Shown: positions 47,142-57,356 of the stretch, one piece after another | How the letters are laid out: each line of letters begins with the position of its first letter | Position numbering within the stretch: position 1 is the stretch's first letter | Assembly: GCF_018398425.1 (NCBI RefSeq) | Contig: NZ_JADPMV010000002.1 | Coordinates: 558,001-622,000 of the forward strand | Direction: 5' to 3' | Source: Pseudomonas lalucatii | GTDB lineage: Bacteria; Pseudomonadota; Gammaproteobacteria; Pseudomonadales; Pseudomonadaceae | DNA: 64,000 nt | Notes under the pieces: generated by a model | The model's input: the letters and a program-made list of their open reading frames with translations, nothing else | Databases searched by the model: none | Told to the model about the DNA's origin: nothing | Program-made: the position numbers and the translations under genes

Positions 47142-47944
47142 GCCTCAGCTGCCCCCTCTGCCAGGGCGCCCTGGGCGCGGTCGACAACGGCGTGGCCTGC
47201 CCGGCCGGCCACCGCTTCGACAGGGCGCGCCAGGGCTACCTGAACCTGCTGCCGGTGCAGCACAAGAACAGCCGCGACCCCGGCGACAACGCCGCCATGG
47301 TCGAGGCGCGGCGGCGCTTTCTCGAGGGCGGCCACTATGCCCCGCTGGCCCGGCGCCTGGCCGAACTGGCCGCAGCCCAGGCGCCCGAGCGCTGGCTGGA
47401 TATCGGCTGCGGCGAAGGCTATTACACCGCGCAGCTCGCCGAGGCCCTGCCCCAGGCCGAGGGCTATGCCCTGGATATCTCCCGCGAAGCGATCAAGCGC
47501 GCCTGCAAGCGCGCCCCGCAGCTCGAATGGCTGGTGGCGAGCATGGCCCGGGTTCCCCTGGCTGACGCCAGCTGCCAGCTGCTGGCCAGCGTGTTCAGCC
47601 CCCTCGACTGGCAGGAAGCCCGGCGCCTGCTCGCCCCCGGCGGCGGCCTGCTGCGCATGGGGCCGAGCCGCGAGCACCTGCTGGAGCTGCGCCAGAAGCT
47701 GTATGACCAGGTGCGCGACTACGACGATCAGAAGCACCTGGACCTGATCCCGGACGGCCTGCGCCTGGCCCACAGCGAGACCCTGCGCTTCGCCCTGCCG
47801 CTGGCCAGTGCCGAGGCCCGTGCCGACCTGCTGGCGATGACCCCCCACGGCTGGCGCGCCAGTGCCGAGCGGCGTAACGCGGTGATCGCCGCGCCGTTCG
47901 AGGTGACCGTCGCCATACGCTACGATTGGATCGAGAAACTCTAG
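47138..47944 (+). CDS. rlmA: 23S rRNA (guanine-N1)-methyltransferase, RlmA family
   Basis: 268-residue SAM-dependent methyltransferase with an N-terminal zinc finger (C5, C8, C21, H25 in CPLCQGAL...[10 protein letters not shown]) and SAM motif [17 protein letters not shown] at about 88. RlmA methylates N1 of G745 in 23S rRNA in E. coli; the Zn finger plus RNA-methyltransferase architecture supports the family, the exact base is by homology. ATG overlaps the dapE stop (ATGA). Confidence 0.88.
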   Translation: MSLSCPLCQGALGAVDNGVACPAGHRFDRARQGYLNLLPVQHKNSRDPGDNAAMVEARRRFLEGGHYAPLARRLAELAAAQAPERWLDIGCGEGYYTAQLAEALPQAEGYALDISREAIKRACKRAPQLEWLVASMARVPLADASCQLLASVFSPLDWQEARRLLAPGGGLLRMGPSREHLLELRQKLYDQVRDYDDQKHLDLIPDGLRLAHSETLRFALPLASAEARADLLAMTPHGWRASAERRNAVIAAPFEVTVAIRYDWIEKL

Positions 47945-47955
47945 GGACCTGCCCC

Positions 47956-48327
47956 ATGCGCCAACCGGATATCGAGATTTACCTGAAGGATGCCGAGCAT
48001 CAGGCCGTCGCCGACTGGCTGGGCCAGGCGCTGGGCCCCTGCACGCCCTGGCAGCAGAAGGGCCAGACCTTCAAATGCCGCGCCGGCGACATCCCGGTGA
48101 CCTGGCTGCCGAAGGCGGTCGGCAAGTGGCACAGCCTCTACCTGGAGAGCGACGCCACGCCCTGGGCGGACGACCTGGCCTGCGCCCAGGCGGCCTTCGC
48201 CGCGCTGCAGGTCGAGGTACGCTGCGCCCCCGGTGGCTGGCAGGAGGAGGAAAGCGACGAACAGGCCGACCGCTGGCTGCGCATCAGCGCCGAGGGCGTC
48301 GAGGAGATCACCTGGCGCACCGGCTGA
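47956..48327 (+). CDS. Conserved hypothetical protein, 123 aa
   Basis: Small acidic soluble protein (MRQPDIEIYLKDAEHQAVAD...), no signal peptide or membrane segment. I do not recognise a domain. Visible features are an N-terminal Asp/Glu-rich half, GDIPVTWLPKAVGKWHSLYL in the middle, and a WQEEESDEQADRW segment near the end. It starts 11 bp after rlmA and shares a terminator with the convergent csp gene, so it is probably the last gene of the dapE-rlmA operon. Confidence 0.8.
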   Translation: MRQPDIEIYLKDAEHQAVADWLGQALGPCTPWQQKGQTFKCRAGDIPVTWLPKAVGKWHSLYLESDATPWADDLACAQAAFAALQVEVRCAPGGWQEEESDEQADRWLRISAEGVEEITWRTG

Positions 48328-48352
48328 GCCGCGGGGCCAGGCCGCAGAAACG

Positions 48353-48379
48353 AAAAAGCCCGTCGATGACGGGCTTTTT
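48353..48379. terminator. Bidirectional terminator between the hypothetical gene and csp
   Basis: AAAAAGCCCGTC-GAT-GACGGGCTTTTT, a perfect 12-bp stem with A/T runs on both sides between convergent genes. Confidence 0.9.
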
Positions 48380-48394
48380 CATAGCGGGTACGGT

Positions 48395-48604
48395 TCAGAG
48401 CGCGGAAACGTCTTCCGCCTGCAGGCCCTTCTGGCCCTGGGTCACCGCGAACTCGACCCTCTGGCCTTCGACCAGGGAGCGGTGGCCTTCGCCGCGGATG
48501 GCGCGGTAGTGCACGAACACGTCGGCGCCGCTCTCGCGCTGGATGAAGCCATAACCCTTGGAATCATTGAACCACTTGACGGTTCCTGTCTCACGATCAG
48601 CCAT
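48395..48604 (-). CDS. Cold-shock domain protein
   Basis: 69-residue single CSD protein: RNP1 KGYGFIQ and RNP2 VFVHY, start [14 protein letters not shown]. Binds single-stranded RNA/DNA and works as an RNA chaperone. A -10 box TATACT at 48753-48758 predicts a 5' leader of about 140 nt, typical of cold-inducible csp genes, so post-transcriptional control is likely. Whether this paralogue is induced by cold or by growth phase (CspD-like) cannot be told. Confidence 0.95.
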   Translation of the reverse strand: MADRETGTVKWFNDSKGYGFIQRESGADVFVHYRAIRGEGHRSLVEGQRVEFAVTQGQKGLQAEDVSAL

Positions 48605-48752
48605 TACCACTGTCTCCAACTCGCAGTTTTTATTGTCCCGTAAAGGCGCTTCGAGGGCGCGCCGCGAACGATGCCCCAGGCCGAGCCGCAGCGAGCCGAT
48701 CCAGGCCTGCGGCGGCAATGGCACGGGACGTCCTGACGACGACCGCTCCCGG

Positions 48753-48758
48753 AGTATA
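48753..48758 (-). promoter_or_regulatory. -10 box of the csp promoter
   Basis: TATACT on the minus strand about 150 bp before the csp ATG, implying a long leader (48605-48746). Confidence 0.5.
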
Positions 48759-48868
48759 AAGCAAGCCCGGGAGCTGAAAAGCACTTTTTTGGCAGGGCTG
48801 CAGGCCATACGGGACAAGGCTTGCAGCGTTATTCCGGGGCAAGGCGCGGGGCCCGTTCGGAGCCGCCG

Positions 48869-50704
48869 TCACGCCTGCCGGCGGCGCCGCCAGAGCCACA
48901 GCGCCAGCACGCCGAGGGTCAGCAGCAACGGCACCAGGGCGATGTTGACGAACTTCAGGGCCCGCCCCAGCGCCTCGATATCGGCGTTGAGCTGATAGCG
49001 CACCTCGCGCAGCTCCTTACGGATCTTCAGCTTCTCCGCCAGGAACTGCTGCACCGTGGCCTGCTGCTCCGGGGTCAGCTCCAGGGCCTGGCTCGGGTCG
49101 TCGCTGCGCTGCAGCGCGGCGAGCTTCTGCTCGGTGTCGGCCAGGCGCGCCTGCAGGGCCTGTTCCTTCTCGCGGAAGCGCACCTCGGCCTCGCGCTGCA
49201 GGCTCTCGACCACCTCGAACGGGCGACTGAAGCGACCGCGCGAACGCACGCTGATCAGCGCCTCGGAACCGGCCAGGTTGTCCAGGGCGTTGATCGCGAA
49301 GCCGGCGTTGTCGGCCCAGGGCTGGGGAATGCGCTGGCCGAAGAAATCCTGCACCTGCACCCACATGCGGTCGGTCAGCAGGTCGGTGTCGGCCACCACT
49401 ATGACGTTGATGTTGTCCGCCTGCTTGAGACCGTCCTTGCGCCCCTCGATGCCGTCGGGATAGGCCGACTGCACCGGACCGCTGATGCGCGCGGCGAGGG
49501 CGTAGCGCTCGCCGGTCGGCTGCAGTTCGCGGATCAGCTCCTCCGGGTCCTGCAGCAGGGCGAAGCGCTTGACGTCGAAGGGCATGGCATAGGGCGAGCT
49601 CTGGATCAACGGCACGAAGGTGGTCCTGGCGTCCTCCAGCGGCTCGAGCAGGCCGGCGGTGGCCACGGTCAGGTTCTCCAGCGCCGCGGTGGCGATGTCC
49701 TCGCCATCCAGGGCGTTCTTCGGCAGGCTCAGCCAGCCGGCATGGCGCACCGGCCGCTGGCCCTGGCCCATGCTCACCGACATGGCGTAGGCGCCGTCGC
49801 CGAGCACCTGGCCCGGCCGCAGGCGCAGCCCCCAGGCCTGCAACAGCGGCGCCAGGTCCGAAGACTTGTCGATCACCATCTCGCCGGGCATCTCGGCCTG
49901 GGTGTCGGCCTCGCTGAACGGGTCGACGAAGGCCAGCAGCTTGCCGCCGCGCAGGACGAACTGGTCGATGGCGTAGAGGGTCTGCTCGGGCAGCTGCTTG
50001 GGGTGGACCAGCAGCAGCACCGAGACCTGCTCGGGGATCTGGTCGATATCGCCCTTCAGGCTCTCGATCCAGAACAGCTGGCGGATCTCCTCCATGACCA
50101 TCCATGGCGGCGTCGGCTGCCGCGCCAGCATGTCGAAGCCGCCGTTGATCTGCAGCCCCGAGAGCACGCCGACCACCGGCCGTTCCGGCTCGGCCAGGCT
50201 CTGCACCAGGCGGCTGAGCTCGTACTCGAGGAACTCCTCCTGGTCCAGGGCGAAGAACGGGATGACCTGGGTGTCGCCGCGGGCGTTCTTGCCGGCCAGG
50301 CCGAAGTAGATCGAGTCGCCGCCCTGCTGCAGGGGAATGCCTTGCAGGCCGAACTCGGCGGCCTTGTCCTCGTCCTCGGAGAAGGGCTCGGGGTCGATCA
50401 GGCGCAGCCTGAGCTTGTCGCCGGCCACGCGCTGGTAGGCCTTGAGCATCTCCTCCACGCGCCTGGCGTAGGTGCGCAGCGCCGGCAGGTCCTTGGCCAG
50501 GCCGTCGGAATAGAAGAAGCTCAGTTCGATCGGCTCCTCCAGGCCCCCGAGTATCTGCTCGGTGCCGGCGGACAGGGTGTAGAGCCGCTGCTCGGTCAGG
50601 TCCAGGCGGGCGCCGCTCAGGCTCAGGCCGGCGACCAGGTTGAAGGCGAGAAACGCCAGGGCGATGAGCACCAGCCCGGCGCTGGAATACATCAGCTTTT
50701 TCAT
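48869..50704 (-). CDS. GldG-like ABC-system extracytoplasmic/membrane protein
   Basis: 611 residues. One N-terminal membrane helix (about 9-30), a large periplasmic part of the GldG/ABC_transp_aux type (LDLTEQRLYTLS; FYSDGLAKDLPALRTYARRVEEML; later HPKQLPEQTLYAIDQFVLRGGKLLAFVDP), a coiled coil (about 520-580) and a C-terminal helix followed by WRRRR. Third gene of an ATPase-permease-GldG set. Related genes serve gliding in Bacteroidetes, but pseudomonads do not glide this way and the substrate is unknown. ATG 50704 was chosen over GTG 50710 for better Shine-Dalgarno spacing. Confidence 0.85.
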   Translation of the reverse strand: MKKLMYSSAGLVLIALAFLAFNLVAGLSLSGARLDLTEQRLYTLSAGTEQILGGLEEPIELSFFYSDGLAKDLPALRTYARRVEEMLKAYQRVAGDKLRLRLIDPEPFSEDEDKAAEFGLQGIPLQQGGDSIYFGLAGKNARGDTQVIPFFALDQEEFLEYELSRLVQSLAEPERPVVGVLSGLQINGGFDMLARQPTPPWMVMEEIRQLFWIESLKGDIDQIPEQVSVLLLVHPKQLPEQTLYAIDQFVLRGGKLLAFVDPFSEADTQAEMPGEMVIDKSSDLAPLLQAWGLRLRPGQVLGDGAYAMSVSMGQGQRPVRHAGWLSLPKNALDGEDIATAALENLTVATAGLLEPLEDARTTFVPLIQSSPYAMPFDVKRFALLQDPEELIRELQPTGERYALAARISGPVQSAYPDGIEGRKDGLKQADNINVIVVADTDLLTDRMWVQVQDFFGQRIPQPWADNAGFAINALDNLAGSEALISVRSRGRFSRPFEVVESLQREAEVRFREKEQALQARLADTEQKLAALQRSDDPSQALELTPEQQATVQQFLAEKLKIRKELREVRYQLNADIEALGRALKFVNIALVPLLLTLGVLALWLWRRRRQA

Positions 50705-50716
50705 CGGCACGGGCCC

Positions 50717-51451
50717 TCAGTCGGCTTTCTTCAGGTCGATGACCACCGCGGTCGCGGCCAGCCAGGCGGCGATCAGGGTGAGGAAGTACAGCAGGTCGCG
50801 CAGGTCGATCACACCCTTGCTGATGGCCTCGAAACGGGTCAGGAAGCTCAGCGAGGCCACCGCATCCACCAGCCACTGCGGCGCCCAGCCGCTGAAGGCA
50901 TCGAGCACCATGGGAAAGCCGCTGACGATGAACAGGAAGCACAGGCCCACGGCGAGGATGAAGGCGATCACCTGGTTCTTCGCCAGCGCCGACATGCACG
51001 AGCCGATCGCCAGGTAGGCCCCGGCCAGCAGCCAGCTGCCGAGGTAGCCGGTGAGGATGGCGCCGTTGTCCGGCTGGCCCAGGTAGTTGACCGTGACGAT
51101 CATCGGGAAGGTCAGCAGCAGCGCCAGGCCGGTGAACGCCCAGGCGGCGAGGAACTTGCCGCCGACCGCCTCGAAGCGGCTGATCGGCAGGGTCATCAGC
51201 AGCTCGATGGAGCCGGACTTGCGCTCCTCGGCCCACAGGCGCATGGCGATGGCCGGCACCAGGAACAGGTACAGCCAGGGGTGGAAGTTGAAGAACGGCG
51301 CGAGGCTGGCCTGGCCGCTCTCGAAGAAGCCGCCCAGGTAGAAGGTGAACACCCCGGACAGCACCAGGAAGATCACGATGAAGACATAGGCCAGCGGCGT
51401 GGCGAAATAGCTCGCCAGCTCGCGCTTGCAGATCACCGGTAACTGCGTCAT
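50717..51451 (-). CDS. ABC-2 type permease (GldF-like)
   Basis: 244 residues with six hydrophobic segments. RELASYFATPLAYVFIVIF at the N-terminus and LWAEERKSGSIELLMTLPIS (conserved EERKxGTxELLLT motif of the family) identify an ABC-2 permease. Start overlaps the ATPase stop by 4 bp (ATGA). Confidence 0.92.
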   Translation of the reverse strand: MTQLPVICKRELASYFATPLAYVFIVIFLVLSGVFTFYLGGFFESGQASLAPFFNFHPWLYLFLVPAIAMRLWAEERKSGSIELLMTLPISRFEAVGGKFLAAWAFTGLALLLTFPMIVTVNYLGQPDNGAILTGYLGSWLLAGAYLAIGSCMSALAKNQVIAFILAVGLCFLFIVSGFPMVLDAFSGWAPQWLVDAVASLSFLTRFEAISKGVIDLRDLLYFLTLIAAWLAATAVVIDLKKAD

Positions 51452-52371
51452 ACCACCTCCCCACGGGTCAGGCTGCGGAACACCTCGTCCAGGCGCCCGC
51501 GCTCGACGTTCAACTCCTTGACCTTCCAGCCACGCTCGGCGATCAGCCCGTTGACCTGGGGGAAGATCACCTCGCCCGGCCTGGCCAGCACGCTCAGGCC
51601 ATGCTCGCGGGCGTTCTCCTCCACCCCGGCGACGCCCGGCAAGGCGGCCAGGGCGGCCTGGTCCAGCGGCTCCTCGGCGACCAGGGTCACCGCCTGGTGG
51701 TAGCGCGAGCGGCTCTCCAGCTCCAGCGGCGTGCCGTCGGCCAGCAGCCGGCCCTGGGCGATCACCAGCGCGCGGGTGCACACCGCCGTGACCTCCTCGA
51801 GGATGTGGGTGGAGATGATGACGATCTTGTCCCGGGCCAGGCCCTGGATCAGCTTGCGCACCTGGTGCTTCTGGTTCGGGTCGAGGCCGTCGGTGGGCTC
51901 GTCGAGGATCAGCACCCGCGGATCGTGGAGGATCGCCTGGGCCAGGCCGACGCGGCGCTTGAAGCCCTTGGACAGGGTCTCGATGGACTGCCCCAGGACC
52001 TTGTCCAGCTCCACCTGGGCCACCGCCCGGGCCACGCGCTCACGCTTCTGCGTGCCGCGAAAGCCGCGGATCTCGGCGATGAATTCGAGGAAGCCGCGCA
52101 CCGTCATGTCGCCGTAGCAGGGCGCGCCCTCCGGCAGGTAGCCGATCTGCCGCTGGGCCTGGCGGGTGTCCTTCTGGATGTCGAACCCGAGGATGCTGGC
52201 GCTGCCGGAGGTCGGCGCGAGGAAGCCGGTGAGCATCTTCATGGTGGTGGACTTGCCGGCGCCGTTGGGGCCGAGGAAGCCCAACACCTCGCCCGGCTCG
52301 ACGCGGAAGGACAGGTCGTCCACCGCGCAGTGCTGTGCAAAACGCTTGGTCAGGTTGTTTATCTCGATCAT
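51448..52371 (-). CDS. ABC transporter ATP-binding protein (GldA-like)
   Basis: 307 residues. Walker A GPNGAGKSTTMKML (about 36-49), Q-loop GYLPEG, signature LSKGFKRRVGLAQA, Walker B VLILDEPTDGLDP and H-loop STHILEE, followed by a C-terminal DUF4162-like domain. Energises the permease encoded next. First gene of the three-gene operon; promoter candidate at 52445-52474. In P. aeruginosa the equivalent genes sit directly beside plsB; here the integron separates them. Confidence 0.94.
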   Translation of the reverse strand: MIEINNLTKRFAQHCAVDDLSFRVEPGEVLGFLGPNGAGKSTTMKMLTGFLAPTSGSASILGFDIQKDTRQAQRQIGYLPEGAPCYGDMTVRGFLEFIAEIRGFRGTQKRERVARAVAQVELDKVLGQSIETLSKGFKRRVGLAQAILHDPRVLILDEPTDGLDPNQKHQVRKLIQGLARDKIVIISTHILEEVTAVCTRALVIAQGRLLADGTPLELESRSRYHQAVTLVAEEPLDQAALAALPGVAGVEENAREHGLSVLARPGEVIFPQVNGLIAERGWKVKELNVERGRLDEVFRSLTRGEVV

Positions 52372-52444
52372 GGCCTCTCACCATTGCGGTAAAGCCTGGC
52401 GCGCCGCTCGTGGGCACGAGCCAGGCCTGCAAAAATGCCGCCGC

Positions 52445-52474
52445 ACTATAAGAAGACAGATGCCGGGATTGCAA
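52445..52474 (-). promoter_or_regulatory. Candidate promoter of the Gld-type ABC operon
   Basis: On the minus strand, TTGCAA (52469-52474), 18-bp spacer, TATAGT (52445-52450), about 75 bp before the ATPase start. Confidence 0.45.
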
Positions 52475-52527
52475 CCGGACAGCGGCCTCGGAAATTTACC
52501 GGAGGTTACCGCCGCCAACAGTGGCGT

Positions 52528-54172
<1,645 letters not shown>

Positions 54173-54249
54173 CTGTAGAAAAGCCTACTGCCCCCCAATC
54201 CGCTGGCTGATGATCTCCAGCTCATTCAATCGCAGGGAGGTGCGGGGCG

Positions 54250-55764
54250 ATGCCGCGGTTCAAGGCCGTTCACAAGGGACTGAAACTGCTCCCAATCGAC
54301 TTCGACAAGCAGCTGCTGCCTGGCACCTTCGAGCACGCCCTGTGCTACCTGGTCGATCACGAACTGGATCTGTCCGACTTCCACGGCCGTTACCGCAACA
54401 GCGTCGAAGGCGCCCCGGCCTATGATCCAGCGGTGCTGCTGAAGATCGTCCTGCTGGCCTACAGCCGCGGCATCATCAGCAGTCGCCAGATGGAAGCGGC
54501 GTGCCGCGAGCATGTGCTATTCATGGCGGTGTCCGGCGACAGCCAGCCGCACTTCACCACCCTCGCCCAGTTCGTTTCCCGCATGGGCGAGCTGGCCGCC
54601 AAGCTGTTCGCCCAGGTGCTCGCGGTCTGCGACCGCCAGGGTCTGATCGGCCGCGAGATGTTCGCCATCGACGGGGTCAAACTGCCGAGCAACGCCAGCA
54701 AGGCCAGGAGCGGCACCCGCGCAGACTTCCTGCGCCAGGCCGAGAAGATGGAAAGGGCCGCTGCGGCCATGATCGAACGGCAGCGCCAGTGCGATAAGCA
54801 GCCCGAGGCCGAAGAGGCGCGAGCGGCCCGTAAGCTAGAACGGCTGCAGGCCGATGCACGCCAGTTGCGCGCCTGGCTCCAGGACAACCCCGAGGATCGT
54901 AAGGGCGCCAAGGGCCGGGTCAACCTGTCCAACCGCACCGATAACGAGTCGGCCAAGATGGCCACCGGCAAGGGCGTGATCCAGGGTTATACCGGGGTCG
55001 CCACCGTGGATGAGAAGGCGCAGATCATCGTCGATGCCCAGGCCCATGGCACCGGCTCGGAGCAGGCGCTGCTCGAACCTGTCATCGAAGCGACAGCCCC
55101 ACTGCGCAACGCCGGCACCTGCTATACCGCCGACGCCGGTTACCACAGCCGCAAGGCGCTGGAGAAACTGGAGGCCGATGGCATCGCCGCCTTCATTCCC
55201 GACAACGGCTACCGCAAGCGAGACGAGCGTTATGCCGGGCAGGAACGCCACACCGAGAAGCCTGACCCGCTGTGGGACAAAAGCGCCAAGCCTGTCAGCA
55301 GCCGCTGCTACACCCCGACCGACTTCCACTTCGATCCGCAGCATAAGACCTGCATCTGCCCGGCCGGCAAAACGCTGTACGGCAACGGCAATCACTGCCT
55401 GATCAAGGGCCAGCCGGCGATCAAGTTCAAGGGCGCGCTGCGCGACTGCCTGAGCTGCCTGCAACGCCAGCAGTGCCTGCGCACGCCGGAGAAAACTGCT
55501 GCGCGGCAAGTAGCTTTCTTCCTGCCGAAGGCCGAGCCGGACAATGCCCTGATCCGCATGCGTCGGCGCATCGACAGCGACGCCGGCCGCAGGATGATCA
55601 CCCGGCGCTTCGCCACCGTGGAGCCGGTGTTCGGCAACCTGCGCCACAACAAGCGCCTGGACCGCTTCAGCCTGCGCGGCCGGGAACAGGTGGATGGCCA
55701 GTGGAAGCTCTACTGCATCACCCACAACATCGAAAAACTGGCGAATCGCGGAGCCTGGGCATGA
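54250..55764 (+). CDS. IS1182-family transposase
   Basis: 504-residue DDE transposase. Domains in order: DUF772-type N-terminal region (ELDLSDFHGRYRN...AYDPAVLLKIVLLAYSRGI), catalytic Asp in EMFAIDGVKLPSNAS, a helical Lys/Arg-rich insertion, second Asp in CYTADAGYHSRKAL, a Cys cluster (CICPAG; CLSCLQRQQC), and Glu in FATVEPVFGNLRHNKRLDRF. All three acidic residues are in place, so it may be active. Shine-Dalgarno GGGAGG 9 bp before the ATG. GC-rich codon use like the host, unlike the cassette genes on each side, so it is a later arrival from a GC-rich source. Confidence 0.9.
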   Translation: MPRFKAVHKGLKLLPIDFDKQLLPGTFEHALCYLVDHELDLSDFHGRYRNSVEGAPAYDPAVLLKIVLLAYSRGIISSRQMEAACREHVLFMAVSGDSQPHFTTLAQFVSRMGELAAKLFAQVLAVCDRQGLIGREMFAIDGVKLPSNASKARSGTRADFLRQAEKMERAAAAMIERQRQCDKQPEAEEARAARKLERLQADARQLRAWLQDNPEDRKGAKGRVNLSNRTDNESAKMATGKGVIQGYTGVATVDEKAQIIVDAQAHGTGSEQALLEPVIEATAPLRNAGTCYTADAGYHSRKALEKLEADGIAAFIPDNGYRKRDERYAGQERHTEKPDPLWDKSAKPVSSRCYTPTDFHFDPQHKTCICPAGKTLYGNGNHCLIKGQPAIKFKGALRDCLSCLQRQQCLRTPEKTAARQVAFFLPKAEPDNALIRMRRRIDSDAGRRMITRRFATVEPVFGNLRHNKRLDRFSLRGREQVDGQWKLYCITHNIEKLANRGAWA

Positions 55765-55835
55765 ATGGCTCACCCCGCAGAGCAGCCTTGAGACCCTCCA
55801 GTGCCCCGACGCAGGTCACAGGACGGCCCAAACAA

Positions 55836-55842
55836 CCTCAAC
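55836..55842 (+). other. R''-like box CCTCAAC inside the IS right end
   Basis: Exact reverse complement of GTTGAGG, the R' box at 54166-54172 that begins this segment. If it is a real R'' the segment 54167-55942 would be a complete cassette carrying the transposase. Spacing to the following inverted repeat is lopsided (2 nt versus 15 nt on the other side), which argues for chance. Confidence 0.3.
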
Positions 55843-55954
55843 AGCCCAAAAAACACCGCACCTCGATACCTACCCGACTTCTTCAGAAAAGTGCGGTGAG
55901 GACCGAGGAGCGAGGTGTTTTTGGGGTTTTTCTACAGTTCCGTTAGAGGGAAAC

Positions 55955-56449
55955 ATGCGAGCAGTACGCTGGCTACAGACACTCTTTGCCATACTCTCGA
56001 TTCCTTGCTTGCTGGGCTGGATAATTATCACCCTAGCTGCCGTAACACATCTACCCGAAACTATCGAAACCTTAGCGGCCTCCGAGTCCGTCTTTAAACT
56101 CCTTAAAGGTCTAGCAACCACTTTGTTAGCCTCAATCGTTATCGCTCTTGGTTGGTGGGGCTGGCACTCTCTATGGTGGGCGTATCTTTTTTACCCACCT
56201 TTAGCCCGCAGATATCCCAAATGGGTTACATTGGGCAATATTGCTGGAGCCAGCATCGTCTTAATTCATCTCGCATTTCTCTTAACTTACTCACGACCAA
56301 TCAGCTTAAAATTAATTGAACTGCCCGAGGCGACATCTCATTTTTCTCCTTTATTTCTTCTATTTGGTGGAGCCCCACTTCTCCTACTATCCACTAACTT
56401 ATTAGCAGCTCACCATCAAAGAAAATCACTATGTGCGCACAGCCTCTAA
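55955..56449 (+). CDS. Cassette membrane protein, 164 aa
   Basis: Unrecognised multi-pass membrane protein. Hydrophobic segments at about 7-32, 47-80 (with GWWGWHSLWWAYLFY), 93-112 and 134-153; short loops. Starts 13 bp into the cassette with AGAGGG as Shine-Dalgarno, and its TAA stop lies in the R'' box of the following attC. A/T-rich relative to the backbone. The cassette begins G/TTAGAGG (55942) and its attC R'' is CCTCTAAC (56443), exact complements, which proves the two ends belong together. No function can be assigned. Confidence 0.75.
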   Translation: MRAVRWLQTLFAILSIPCLLGWIIITLAAVTHLPETIETLAASESVFKLLKGLATTLLASIVIALGWWGWHSLWWAYLFYPPLARRYPKWVTLGNIAGASIVLIHLAFLLTYSRPISLKLIELPEATSHFSPLFLLFGGAPLLLLSTNLLAAHHQRKSLCAHSL

Positions 56450-56517
56450 CATGTGATTCAAATCGTTCGCCTCGCTCACTGGGACGGGCTAAAGCCCCCT
56501 TAACCAAACATCAGGAG
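56443..56517 (+). repeat. attC site of the membrane-protein cassette (R' box degenerate)
   Basis: R'' CCTCTAAC (56443-56450), then ATGTGATTCAAAT...CTTAACCAAAC as in the first attC. The expected core GTTAGGAG reads ATCAGGAG (56510-56517), two transitions away. The GTT needed for integrase cleavage is therefore lost at this junction. Confidence 0.82.
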
Positions 56518-56523
56518 ATACAA

Positions 56524-56982
56524 GTGTTTACACTAGGTATCGTTGGCTGGCTATCCATGATGGCAGTTCCGCTTTTTCTATTCTATTTACTACTAGCTTT
56601 AATATTATCGATATCAGTATTTATTATAAACAGATCAGCCAACTCCATCCGACTCAACGTTACTTCTTTTCCTCTAGTCGGATATACAAGCCTTGCATGG
56701 CTAACCAGCGTTGGCTTACTCCTTCTGGCATCCATCCTAAATTATAAATTTACGCACTATTCGGGAGATACAATTCTTAAACTCTACCCTATAACACAGC
56801 AGACTGCAGGAGCTTTCATTTTTTATCTGCTATGCAAATCATGCCTTGTTAAAAAGACGGGAAAGCCAGAACTAAGCAGTTCAAAGCGACACCTATTATC
56901 TGCAGGAATCGCGGCGATTCCAACTGCCACTATTGTTTTGGGAGGTAGCATATGGCACCTACTTCGACAATCTCCTAACTAG
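56524..56982 (+). CDS. Last cassette membrane protein, 152 aa
   Basis: Unrecognised protein with four hydrophobic segments (about 5-33, 46-68, 90-110, 125-145) and a Lys-rich loop near 115. Start is GTG at 56524 with GGAG six bases upstream; the only alternative frames upstream run through the attC. The gene ends in CTCCTAAC-TAG (56972-56982); CTCCTAAC is the complement of the inferred original cassette start GTTAGGAG, so it is probably the R'' box of this cassette. The rest of its attC is not recognisable. Confidence 0.7.
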   Translation: MFTLGIVGWLSMMAVPLFLFYLLLALILSISVFIINRSANSIRLNVTSFPLVGYTSLAWLTSVGLLLLASILNYKFTHYSGDTILKLYPITQQTAGAFIFYLLCKSCLVKKTGKPELSSSKRHLLSAGIAAIPTATIVLGGSIWHLLRQSPN

Positions 56983-57356
56983 TGGTATATGGACACTCCC
57001 CACAAGCAGTGAGCAATCGCTTTTCAAGCCTGTCGTCAGTGCGGTTGCATTCGTATATCCGGCCTGTTGTGGGCAGTCATGCCCCGGCCACTCTGTAGTT
57101 CGCGCAGCGGGGACCAAGCGTTCAAACGATCGCGAAGATCAGCATTGTTATCGGCCTTGCTCCGCTGCAGGACTCGCCTGTTCCGACAGTGCTTTGCTCT
57201 CAGCACAACCACAGGTAAACCTTGATTCCCGCCTTGTCCCCCCGCCGTCAGGCGGGCCTGGCCTGGGCCAAGACGTTTTGCCCGCCGCCCGCCCTTGCGG
57301 CACACTAGCGCCCTTCCCGAGCAAGTGCTCGTTTTAACCCAGCCAGCAGACCCCGT
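56983..57356. other. Gap between the cassette array and plsB, no recognisable gene
   Basis: 374 bp. The first part does not match the attC sites. On the minus strand about 57036-57215 is open and could encode ...RSKADNNADLRDRLN, WSPLRELQSGRGMTAH and similar peptides, but without a start or domain; it may be a remnant of another element. A CCCGCC-GTCA-GGCGGG hairpin lies near 57240-57256, and a plsB promoter should lie downstream of it, but I see no strong match. Confidence 0.5.

Larger units (their letters stand above)
54173..55937 (+). mobile_element. IS1182-like insertion sequence at the cassette junction
   Basis: Outermost inverted repeats CTGTAGAAAAGCC (54173-54185) and the complement of GGTTTTTCTACAG at the right end (to 55937): 12 of 13 match. 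One transposase gene fills the element. It begins on the base after the R' box of attC 1, and 4 bp after its right end is the next cassette start G/TTAGAGG (55942). No target duplication is seen. The right end (55846-55925) holds a long inverted repeat, CCCAAAAAACACC / GGTGTTTTTGGGG, that may act as a terminator. Confidence 0.75.
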
